64,000 nucleotides of DNA from Granulicella mallensis. GTDB lineage: Bacteria; Acidobacteriota; Terriglobia; Terriglobales; Acidobacteriaceae. Within the stretch, counting starts at the first letter, position 1; every line of letters begins with the position of its first letter. Made by a program: the position numbers and the translations under genes. Below are positions 17,222 through 24,239 of the stretch, piece by piece. The stretch covers positions 1-64,000 of the forward strand of contig NZ_JACHIO010000028.1 of assembly GCF_014203225.1 (NCBI RefSeq), given 5' to 3'. The notes beneath the pieces are model-generated. The model was not told the DNA's origin, did not search any database, and saw only the letters and a program-made list of their open reading frames with translations.

Positions 17222-17692
17222 ATGCCTGTGGTGTTGCAGCAGCGCTCGGCATTAGGTTGTGAGCTGGTGACCGAGGTGGCTCACAGCTTTGGTGAGGTCT
17301 GCCTCCAGGTCACAGGCTCCAGCATGATTCCGGCGATCTGGCCGGGTGATGTGGTTGCCGTCCGGCGTTCTGAACTGGGAGAGCTGCGGCCTGGCCAGAT
17401 CGTTTTATATAGACAGGAACGAGGGCTGGTGGCTCACCGGATCGTCCATATTCATGGCAATCTTTTGACGACCCGGGGAGATACGCTCCGGCATGTCGAC
17501 CCTCCGGTCAAGGCCTCTGATCTGGTGGGGCAGGTGCTTTCACTGGTTCGTAATGGACAACGGGTGAATCTACGCCAATCCTCGTGGCAGCGCATCAGCG
17601 CGTCTATTCTGCGGCACTCGGACCTCTGCCTGCGAATGACGCTGCGTCTGGGGCTTCGCCTGCGGCGGCAGGGAACTGAGGAGATGGCATGA
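17222..17692 (+). CDS. S26B/SipW-type signal peptidase-like protease, candidate leader peptidase
   Basis: A protein of about 156 residues with peptidase S24/S26 motifs. VTGSSMIPAIWPGD carries the nucleophilic Ser (about 34), LVAHRIV carries His (about 72), and LLTTRGDTLRHVDPPV carries the conserved Asp (about 87). A His in place of the Lys base is typical of the S26B (SipW/ER) branch. Unlike most signal peptidases it has no clear membrane anchor, so it may cleave a cytoplasmic peptide such as the adjacent 59-residue product. ATG 17222 is assumed; a GTG at 17207 would overlap the precursor stop. Its stop forms an ATGA overlap with the kinase-like gene. Confidence 0.75.
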   Translation: MPVVLQQRSALGCELVTEVAHSFGEVCLQVTGSSMIPAIWPGDVVAVRRSELGELRPGQIVLYRQERGLVAHRIVHIHGNLLTTRGDTLRHVDPPVKASDLVGQVLSLVRNGQRVNLRQSSWQRISASILRHSDLCLRMTLRLGLRLRRQGTEEMA

Positions 17693-18516
17693 CGCATGAG
17701 CCCGTCACAGCTGCCGGGCAGGCAATCGTCATCGAGATCGGCGGCATACCCATCCAGGTGCGTAGCGAAAGTCCGGAGTTTCTGCGCATGTTGGAAGAAC
17801 GCTATGCCGGCTTTCTCAACGGTGAGGCACACCCGGTCTTTGAATTCGATGTCGAGCTGGTGCAGCCGCGAAGGATCAGCGAAGAGGACGATGTCGTGGT
17901 GAGCTTCGACTCGGGTCGATGGTTGATCGAGCGTGGCGACTTTCGTGCGGAGTGGGAGCCGGAGACGCGGCGCGGAAAAATTATCCAGTCGGCAAACCCT
18001 TACTCGATCGACTCGGTTCTTCGCATTGTTCACACCCTGGTTCTGGCGAGGGAGGGCGGTTTGCTGGTGCATGCAGCCAGCGCGGTTCGGAATGGCAAAG
18101 CCTTTCTGTTTGCGGGAGTCTCCGAGGCGGGAAAGACGACCATCTCGCGGCTGGCTCCTTCGGATGTTACGTTGCTTACCGACGAGATTTCATATCTACG
18201 CCGCGATGGGGGGCGCGACGGAAATGGCTACGCCGCTTATGGCACGCCGTTTGCCGGAGAGCTGGCGCGGGCCGGTGAAAACGTGAAGGCTCCGCTGGCG
18301 GCCTTGTACCTTTTGCGGAAGGGAACGGAGAATACGATCGAACCGGTGCGGCCGAACGATGCCGCGCGGATGCTGCTCGAAAACGTGCTGTTCTTTGCCT
18401 GCGATCCGGATCTGGTAGGTATGGTCTTTGACGCAGCCTGCGAATTGGTGCAGCATGTCCCTGTGTACCGTTTGACTTTTTTCCCCGATGCACGAGTTTG
18501 GGAGCTGATTGGATGA
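17689..18516 (+). CDS. HprK-like (HPr kinase C-terminal fold) P-loop protein
   Basis: A 275-residue protein. Residues 120-131 (REGGLLVHAASA) and the P-loop GVSEAGKTT (143-151), followed by TLLTDEISYL (161-170), match the HPr kinase/phosphorylase-like ATP-binding fold. It lacks the N-terminal half of true HprK and no HPr gene is nearby. Such proteins recur beside PqqD-like and radical SAM genes (for example SynChlorMet-type cassettes) and in clusters of kinase-modified lasso peptides, where a homologue phosphorylates the peptide. Here it is translationally coupled at both ends by ATGA overlaps. Phosphorylation of the neighbouring peptide is a hypothesis. Confidence 0.75.
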   Translation: MTHEPVTAAGQAIVIEIGGIPIQVRSESPEFLRMLEERYAGFLNGEAHPVFEFDVELVQPRRISEEDDVVVSFDSGRWLIERGDFRAEWEPETRRGKIIQSANPYSIDSVLRIVHTLVLAREGGLLVHAASAVRNGKAFLFAGVSEAGKTTISRLAPSDVTLLTDEISYLRRDGGRDGNGYAAYGTPFAGELARAGENVKAPLAALYLLRKGTENTIEPVRPNDAARMLLENVLFFACDPDLVGMVFDAACELVQHVPVYRLTFFPDARVWELIG

Positions 18517-18839
18517 GATCCGTTTATATTTCCAGGGCAACCTCCGTGGCTGCTCGTTCGCTCGATGGTGAAATGATGATCATGTCTGCCAGGGATTCCA
18601 CTTTGTTCACGCTGAATCCGGCCGGTACCATCATCTGGCAGTCGGCTGACGGAAAAATGCCGCTGGCGGAGATTGTGAAACAGAAGATTTGCGTGGAATT
18701 TGACGCTGATCCAGCGGAGGCATTGGAGGATGCCGAGCAATTTGTGAGCGATTTGGCCAGTCACGGCATTTTGGTTGTGTCTGACAGTCCGATCACTCAG
18801 CCCGAGCTACACAGCAAGACTGTAACAAGGGGGTCATGA
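18513..18839 (+). CDS. PqqD-like peptide-binding carrier protein
   Basis: A 108-residue protein with the PqqD pattern: DSTLFTLNPAGTIIWQSADG (LNxxGxxIW), a short EI(V)xxI helix, then DAEQFVSDLASHGILVVSD. PqqD-type domains form a winged helix that binds RiPP leader peptides and presents them to radical SAM enzymes. The start ATG at 18513 overlaps the kinase-like stop (ATGA), and its own stop overlaps the radical SAM start in the same way. This order (kinase-like, PqqD-like, radical SAM) strongly suggests that the three act together on one substrate, most likely the 59-residue peptide at 17031. Confidence 0.88.
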   Translation: MRSVYISRATSVAARSLDGEMMIMSARDSTLFTLNPAGTIIWQSADGKMPLAEIVKQKICVEFDADPAEALEDAEQFVSDLASHGILVVSDSPITQPELHSKTVTRGS

Positions 18840-19933
18840 TGAGCCTGATGCAGGAGTTTGGACAGCGTGCTCTGGACCGAGGCGTGCCGCTTAGCGTGCA
18901 ACTCGACGTTACCTACCGCTGCAACGAGCGCTGCATCCATTGCTATCTTGACCACGACGACCACGGCGAGATGACCATTGCGGAGATTCGCGATGTGTTG
19001 GACCAACTGGCCGACGCGGGCGTTTTTTTCCTTACCTTGAGCGGCGGCGAAGTCTTCATGCGCCGGGATTTTTTCGACATTGTGGAATACGCGCGCTCTT
19101 TGATGTTCTGCGTAAAGATCAAGACAAACGCATTCATGATCGGAGAAGAAGAGGCGCGCCGCCTGCACGAGCTGATGGTGCAGGATGTTCAGGTCAGCAT
19201 CTACTCCCATCGCGCAGAGGTTCATGATGCCATTACGCTGCTTCCGGGCTCGTTGAAGCGGACCGTTGAAGGAATACGGCGGCTGCGGGCACAGGGGGTT
19301 AAAGTCATAGTCGCAAACGTCCTGATGATGCAGAACCTGGGCGACTATAGCGGAGTGATTCAACTTGCAGAGGATCTTGGAGCCGAATACACCATCGACC
19401 CGACCATCACCCCGATGATGGATGGGGACAGGAACGTACTCCGGCTGGGCCTGGGCGTGCCGCAACTGCAGGATGTGTTTCGCAACTCCGATCTGGTGGG
19501 GGACGTCGATGAGTTTTGTGCCCCGCCGCCTGCAATGCATGAGGATGTCCTAAGAGAGTTACCGTGCAGCGCCGGTCACACGGCATGCTATATCTCGCCT
19601 TACGGAGACCTGTACCCCTGCGTGCAGTTCCCTTTGCCCAGCGGTAATGTGCGCAGCCAGAAGTTCATGGATATCTGGCTCCACTCCGAACAACTTAACG
19701 ATGTTCGTTCCATCACCGCGGCTGATCTGCCGGTGTGCTCGGGCTGCGGTCATGTGGGCTCCTGTTCGCGCTGCCCCGGACTGGCCTATATGGAAGGAAG
19801 CATGCGTGGACCGTCCACGCAGGACTGCCAAAAATCCTACGCGCGGACTGGGATCGAATCTGCGAACATGCGGCTCAAAAAGGCTGGATCGGCGTCTCCG
19901 GGTCTGGTCCAGATTGCCGCGTTGCTATCCTGA
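18836..19933 (+). CDS. Radical SAM/SPASM peptide-modifying enzyme
   Basis: A 365-residue protein. CNERCIHCY (Cys 29, 33, 36) binds the SAM-cleaving [4Fe-4S] cluster, and FLTLSGGEVFMR is the GGE SAM-binding motif. The C-terminal SPASM domain holds further Cys residues: ELPCSAGHTACYISPYGD, LYPCVQF, VCSGCGHVGSCSRCPG and a final TQDC. These ligate auxiliary clusters as in PqqE and sactipeptide synthases, which crosslink or epimerise peptide substrates. AAGGGGG precedes the ATG, which overlaps the PqqD-like stop. The two Cys in the candidate precursor make a thioether crosslink one possibility. The actual chemistry is unknown. Confidence 0.9.
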   Translation: MMSLMQEFGQRALDRGVPLSVQLDVTYRCNERCIHCYLDHDDHGEMTIAEIRDVLDQLADAGVFFLTLSGGEVFMRRDFFDIVEYARSLMFCVKIKTNAFMIGEEEARRLHELMVQDVQVSIYSHRAEVHDAITLLPGSLKRTVEGIRRLRAQGVKVIVANVLMMQNLGDYSGVIQLAEDLGAEYTIDPTITPMMDGDRNVLRLGLGVPQLQDVFRNSDLVGDVDEFCAPPPAMHEDVLRELPCSAGHTACYISPYGDLYPCVQFPLPSGNVRSQKFMDIWLHSEQLNDVRSITAADLPVCSGCGHVGSCSRCPGLAYMEGSMRGPSTQDCQKSYARTGIESANMRLKKAGSASPGLVQIAALLS

Positions 19934-19965
19934 AGTTCAGATCTGGTGGGAGCTCCGGAGAGTGC

Positions 19966-20655
19966 ATGCCTGAAAACAGTAACGAAGCTACATGGGACCC
20001 GGTGTGGGAAGAGATCTTCCAGCATAAGGAATGGGGTAAGTATCCGCCTGAGCACGTGGTTCGTTTTGTCGCGCGTAATCTTTACCGCGCTACAGATCGC
20101 AGCGGCGTTCGGATACTGGAGATCGGTTGCGGACCGGGTGCAAATGTCTGGTTTATGGCGCGCGAGGGTTTTGCGGTCTCGGGTATCGACGGTTCTTCAA
20201 CCGCCATCCAGAAGGCCGGCCAGAGATTGAGCAACGAAGGCCTGGTGGCTGATTTGCGCGTCGGCGATTTTGGTCAGTTGCCGTGGCCGGCTGCAAGTTT
20301 CGATGGCGTCGTAGAGAATGTCAGTCTTTATACAAATCCCTTGAACAGCATCCAACGCGCGTTGCGCGAGGTGCATCGTGTGTTGAAACCCGGGGCACCA
20401 TTTCTTTCTTCGTCTTTTAGCGATCGAACATGGGGCTATGGTCTGGGTGAATGGGTGGAGCCTGATAGCTTTACAAATATCCAGGAGGGCCCGATTGCCG
20501 GTACCGGGTTCTGTTTTTTTCTGAAGCGAGAGAAAGTTCCCAGCCTCTTTCAGGATTTCTCCGATGTGAATGTCGAACGAATCTCCCAGACGCTGGACGG
20601 GGAGCAACATCTGGTAGAACAGATTGTGGTCACCTGCCGTAAGCCTGGGAAATGA
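19966..20655 (+). CDS. Class I SAM-dependent methyltransferase
   Basis: A 229-residue protein with the SAM-binding loop ILEIGCGPGANVWFMAREG, an acidic motif SGIDGSSTAI and SFDGVVENVSLYTNPL, then the usual HRVLKPGAPFL strand. It belongs to the broad Methyltransf_11 group, so the acceptor could be a sugar, a peptide or a small molecule. The start at 19966 is set by GGAGAG five bases upstream; a longer in-frame reading overlaps the radical SAM gene. It lies 32 bp after that gene and 3 bp before the FemAB-like gene, so it belongs to the same operon. Confidence 0.8.
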   Translation: MPENSNEATWDPVWEEIFQHKEWGKYPPEHVVRFVARNLYRATDRSGVRILEIGCGPGANVWFMAREGFAVSGIDGSSTAIQKAGQRLSNEGLVADLRVGDFGQLPWPAASFDGVVENVSLYTNPLNSIQRALREVHRVLKPGAPFLSSSFSDRTWGYGLGEWVEPDSFTNIQEGPIAGTGFCFFLKREKVPSLFQDFSDVNVERISQTLDGEQHLVEQIVVTCRKPGK

Positions 20656-20658
20656 ATC

Positions 20659-21759
20659 ATGCAAAAATCCGCACTTGAGTTTCTGACTGTAGCGGATTCA
20701 GAGCGATGGAGCACCTTGGTTGTTCATTCCGCCGCGCCTGATGTCTACTACCTGCCTGCATACGTCCAGGCAACGGCAGAGATCGAACACACGGAGCCTG
20801 TGGCCGTCGTTGCGGGACAGGATTCCTGCCGGCTCCTCGCGCCCTTACTGATTCGCAAGATGACAGCTGGGGTGAACGATTCAGAGAATGCACCGGGAGA
20901 CGTCTCGGGCATCCAGTGGAGTGACGCTTGTTCTCCCTATGGTTACGGTGGTCTCCTGCCTCTATCGAATAGCCAGGCCGTGGATACCGACAGCCTGCGC
21001 TATTTTTTTGACGACCTTCGCCGTTGGTGTTCTTCTCGCGATCTGGTTTGCTGTGTGCTTCGTTTGCATCCGCTCATGAATCAGGCAGAGTGGTTTCTGC
21101 CGGAGGAGCCATGGCAAAAGGATCTGAAGATAGATCTTCGGGGTTCGACCGTCGCAATCGACCTGGGCCGCTGGGATGACGCCCGAGATTGCCCGGACGG
21201 GATGAGAAAAGGCAGGCGTTCCGATCTGAACGTTGCCCGGCGTGATTTGCGCGTGACATGGACCAGCGGGGAAGACCATGACGTCGGCCCGAGCCTTGAT
21301 CGTTTTCTTGCTCTGTATGAACAGGCCATGGAAAATCGTGACGCCGCCGATTTCTACAAATTTCCTCCCGCGTATTTTTCACGTTTGGCTTCACTGGGAC
21401 AACGTTTCAGCCTTGCTTTTGCATGGCTGGACGATCAACTCGCCGGAGCAAGCATCTTTTTGGCGGGGCGCGATTATGCCCATTACCATCTTGCCGCCGG
21501 CAATGAACTCGGGATGAAACATAAGGCCGCCACGCTGCTGCTTGTCGAGGGTGCGAAATGGGCGCGACGGCAAGGCTGCAAGCTGCTGCATCTCGGCGGC
21601 GGAGTGAGTCCTGGCGATTCGCTCGAAGATTTCAAGCGCAGTTTCGGGACAGAGCTATATCGTTATGCTTATCTTGTAATGGTCATCGATCCGGAACGCT
21701 TCGAGCATCTCTGTCAGTTACCGAATGCACCCTGGCCCTACAACGTGAACCGCACATGA
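20659..21759 (+). CDS. FemAB-like / BioF2-type GNAT acyltransferase
   Basis: A 366-residue protein with the double-GNAT layout of the FemAB/BioF2-like family. Residues 1-170 form a poorly marked first half (SAAPDVYYLPAYVQATAE). The second half contains GRRSDLNVARRD, LAFAWLDDQLAGASIFL, then YHLAAGNELGMKHKAATLLL, GAKWARRQGCKLLHLGGGVS and FKRSFGTE, all typical of this family. Members attach amino acids or acyl groups to cell-wall precursors or sugars, or occur in exopolysaccharide loci. Its stop overlaps the NeuC-like start as ATGA. It may acylate the amino group of an unusual sugar, or the peptide; the sequence does not decide between them. Confidence 0.75.
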   Translation: MQKSALEFLTVADSERWSTLVVHSAAPDVYYLPAYVQATAEIEHTEPVAVVAGQDSCRLLAPLLIRKMTAGVNDSENAPGDVSGIQWSDACSPYGYGGLLPLSNSQAVDTDSLRYFFDDLRRWCSSRDLVCCVLRLHPLMNQAEWFLPEEPWQKDLKIDLRGSTVAIDLGRWDDARDCPDGMRKGRRSDLNVARRDLRVTWTSGEDHDVGPSLDRFLALYEQAMENRDAADFYKFPPAYFSRLASLGQRFSLAFAWLDDQLAGASIFLAGRDYAHYHLAAGNELGMKHKAATLLLVEGAKWARRQGCKLLHLGGGVSPGDSLEDFKRSFGTELYRYAYLVMVIDPERFEHLCQLPNAPWPYNVNRT

Positions 21760-22946
21760 GTTTGGAAAGAAAGAGACGGACGACCTTGAGATCGATCGGA
21801 GTTGTGACGACATCGCGCGCGGACTATAGCTGCTATCGCCCGCTCCTGAATGCCCTCCAGGCCGATCCGGAGATATCGCCTAAGTTATATGTCTCGGGCA
21901 CGCATCTCTCTCCGGAGTTTGGGATGACTGTGCGGTCCGTTGAAACCGATGGAATCGAGATTGTCGAACGGGTGGAGATGCTGCTCTCCTCCGATACGCC
22001 GGAGGCTATTGCCAAGTCGATGGGGCTGGGCCTGATCGGGTTTGGCCAGGCCTTCAGCAGATACCGCCCGGAGATTCTAATCGTGCTGGGCGACCGGTAT
22101 GAGATGCTCGCCGCAACGCTCGCCGCGCTACCCTTCAAGATTCCCATCGCTCACCTTAGCGGGGGTGAACTGACAGAAGGAGCGATTGATGACGCTCTAC
22201 GACACAGTATTACCAAGCTGAGCCATCTGCACTTTACGGCTACGGAAGCCTATGCTCGCCGCGTCATTCAATTAGGCGAAGATCCAAAGCGTGTTTTTGT
22301 ATCCGGTGAACCGACGCTCGATCATATTTCGACCGCACCGCGGCTCACTCCCGAGGAACTGCGAAAACGCTTTGGCGTCGACGTCGAGCGTCCCTTCCTT
22401 CTTGTGACCTTCCATCCTGTCACTCTGGAATACGAAGACGTTGAGCGGCAGATCGACGAGCTGCTGGCCGCTCTCGATCAAGCCGGTTTTGCGGTGATCT
22501 TTACCATGCCGAACGCCGATACCGCAGGACGAATCATCACGGCAAGAATCCGGGAATGGATCCAGTCCCATCCCGGAGTTGGTGATCTGGTGGATAACTT
22601 TGGCTCTGAGGCTTATCACAGCGTGTTGTGCCGCGCGATTGCCGTAGTCGGCAACTCTTCCAGTGGGATCATCGAAGCGCCTTCCTTTAAGGTTCCGGCG
22701 ATCAATGTTGGTATCCGTCAAGCGGGTCGCATCCGCGCGGAAAGTGTCATCGATGTAGGAAATGAGCGAGCAGAGATCCTGGCAGCGATACGAAAGGCAG
22801 CTTCCAGTGAGTTCCGCGGCTCGCTGCGATCCCTGGTGAACCCCTACGCAAGCAAGACAAACTCGGCTGTGTCTACGATCGTGGATGTCCTCAAACGCGT
22901 TGAGTTGGGCAACGCACTCCTGCACAAGAAGTTCTATGACCTATGA
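21756..22946 (+). CDS. neuC: UDP-N-acetylglucosamine 2-epimerase (hydrolysing), NeuC/LegG-like
   Basis: A 396-residue protein opening SIGVVTTSRADYSCYRPLL, which matches the NeuC-type VxTGTRADYG start. Further matches are SGTHLSPEFGMTVR, ILIVLGDRYEMLAAT, PIAHLSGGELTEGAIDDALR and the C-terminal AVVGNSSSGIIEAPSF. The NeuC/LegG branch releases ManNAc (or the 6-deoxy-diamino analogue) for nonulosonic acid synthesis, rather than making UDP-ManNAc. NeuB and NeuA-like genes are at 43045 and 42189. The start overlaps the stop of the FemAB-like gene, which ties this sugar enzyme to the peptide-type operon. Its 3' end overlaps the convergent TPR gene by 6 bp. Confidence 0.88.
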   Translation: MSLERKRRTTLRSIGVVTTSRADYSCYRPLLNALQADPEISPKLYVSGTHLSPEFGMTVRSVETDGIEIVERVEMLLSSDTPEAIAKSMGLGLIGFGQAFSRYRPEILIVLGDRYEMLAATLAALPFKIPIAHLSGGELTEGAIDDALRHSITKLSHLHFTATEAYARRVIQLGEDPKRVFVSGEPTLDHISTAPRLTPEELRKRFGVDVERPFLLVTFHPVTLEYEDVERQIDELLAALDQAGFAVIFTMPNADTAGRIITARIREWIQSHPGVGDLVDNFGSEAYHSVLCRAIAVVGNSSSGIIEAPSFKVPAINVGIRQAGRIRAESVIDVGNERAEILAAIRKAASSEFRGSLRSLVNPYASKTNSAVSTIVDVLKRVELGNALLHKKFYDL

Positions 22947-24206
22947 GCCTCCAGAAGGCTGCATAGGCTCCAGTTGGATGTCGTCCACCCAGAACTTTCC
23001 TTGAATCTGCGTCTCCCCGGGATGGCGCTGTATGGCCAGCATCAGAAGCTTTGTTTCCGGTCCGGTTGTCAGTTCTGTATCCAGGCGATGCCAGGGCGTA
23101 GTGCCGATCGTTTCTTCCGTAGATCCAAGCACTGTCTTGCTATAGCCATCCAGCAACGTAAGCGCCGGGCCGTTCGCCGTTTTGATATCCTCGCTCTTCA
23201 CCCACGCCGAAAGGCGGTATCGTGAGTCAGGGTGGACTGCAATGTATTGAAAGATGCCGGCGTCGCCACCGTTAAGGCCGTATACCAGCTTCAGGGAGGG
23301 TGCCGCGTTGTGAAACGCTGTGTCGTCAAGAGTGAGCGCGATCTGCGGCGCCGGGCTATAGCGCCAGTCAAAGCCCGAATTAAGGATTTCCCGGGTAAAG
23401 GAACTATCCATCACCAGGTTATCCGGTTGCCCATACGCTTGCAGCGCTGCCGACATGGACGAAAGCTGCTTCCATGCCTCGCTTGCCTGATCTACGGCAT
23501 GGGCCTGGATCAGGCTATCGATATAAAAGAGCCCATGATGGTAGTCGAAGGGAACCTTCGTTTGCATGAGGGCCAACCATATCTGATGTGCCGAACTGGA
23601 GTCATCTGTCGATAGCAGGAGCTTGATAAAGGCTAAGTAGACTTCAGGGTTTGGGGGAAGAATGCTTTGCATGCGTTGAATATCATGCAGAGATTGCCAG
23701 CAGCTATTCAGTACGGATGGAGCCAGCGACGGCTCTTCCCGCAGGACGATCGCGAACTGATGCAAAGCCTCGTCCGTATCTCCTTGAACCAGGAAAAAGT
23801 TAGCCGCGCTCCAGGCCGTGTCCGGAGTGGTGGGATCGACAGTGAGTGCTTTATAGGCTGCAGCCTGATTCAACGGAATGTTTCCCGCAAAATAATAGGC
23901 CTGCGCGAGATCCAGCCAAATGGCAGAGCTATAGGGATTCAGTTCAGAGGCTTTTTGGCATTCGCCTACAGCTCGTTCGGTTTGCTGAGAGACGAAGAGC
24001 ATGCTGCGGCATAGCTGCTCGTGATAGGTCGCGTTTTGCGGTGCGAGGGCAATCGCTTTTTCAATGGAAGGCTGGTCCAGGTGATCGGCAAGCTGCTGCG
24101 CGCGATATACCCTGATCGCGAACCACGCATAACTCGCCATCACCAGGGCACAAGCGATGAATAAAGATATTCGTCGCAACCGGCTTTGTTCGAATGCCTG
24201 CTCCAT
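22941..24206 (-). CDS. Membrane-anchored TPR protein with C-terminal carbohydrate-binding-like domain
   Basis: A 421-residue protein. One N-terminal helix (LFIACALVMASYAWFAI) anchors it. Residues about 45-190 are degenerate TPR units (IEKAIALAPQNATYHEQLCR, ECQKASELNPYSSAIWLDLA, AAYKALTVDPTTPDTAWSAA). From about residue 255 (LVMDSSFTREILNSGFDWRY) to FWVDDIQLEP the sequence looks like a CBM4/9-type jelly roll. It follows the Wzy-like and Wzc-like genes on the same strand, with a 33-bp gap to the latter. It may organise or sense the growing polysaccharide at the cell envelope. No exact functional assignment is possible. Confidence 0.7.
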   Translation of the reverse strand: MEQAFEQSRLRRISLFIACALVMASYAWFAIRVYRAQQLADHLDQPSIEKAIALAPQNATYHEQLCRSMLFVSQQTERAVGECQKASELNPYSSAIWLDLAQAYYFAGNIPLNQAAAYKALTVDPTTPDTAWSAANFFLVQGDTDEALHQFAIVLREEPSLAPSVLNSCWQSLHDIQRMQSILPPNPEVYLAFIKLLLSTDDSSSAHQIWLALMQTKVPFDYHHGLFYIDSLIQAHAVDQASEAWKQLSSMSAALQAYGQPDNLVMDSSFTREILNSGFDWRYSPAPQIALTLDDTAFHNAAPSLKLVYGLNGGDAGIFQYIAVHPDSRYRLSAWVKSEDIKTANGPALTLLDGYSKTVLGSTEETIGTTPWHRLDTELTTGPETKLLMLAIQRHPGETQIQGKFWVDDIQLEPMQPSGGS

Positions 24207-24239
24207 GATGAGAGATCCCCAATTACCGGCTAGGTAAAG

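Noticed and set aside
22941-22946. Overlap of convergent NeuC-like and TPR genes as a special feature
   Set aside because: Short convergent overlaps also occur at 42189-42192, and stops simply abut at 5886/5887, so this reflects general compactness.
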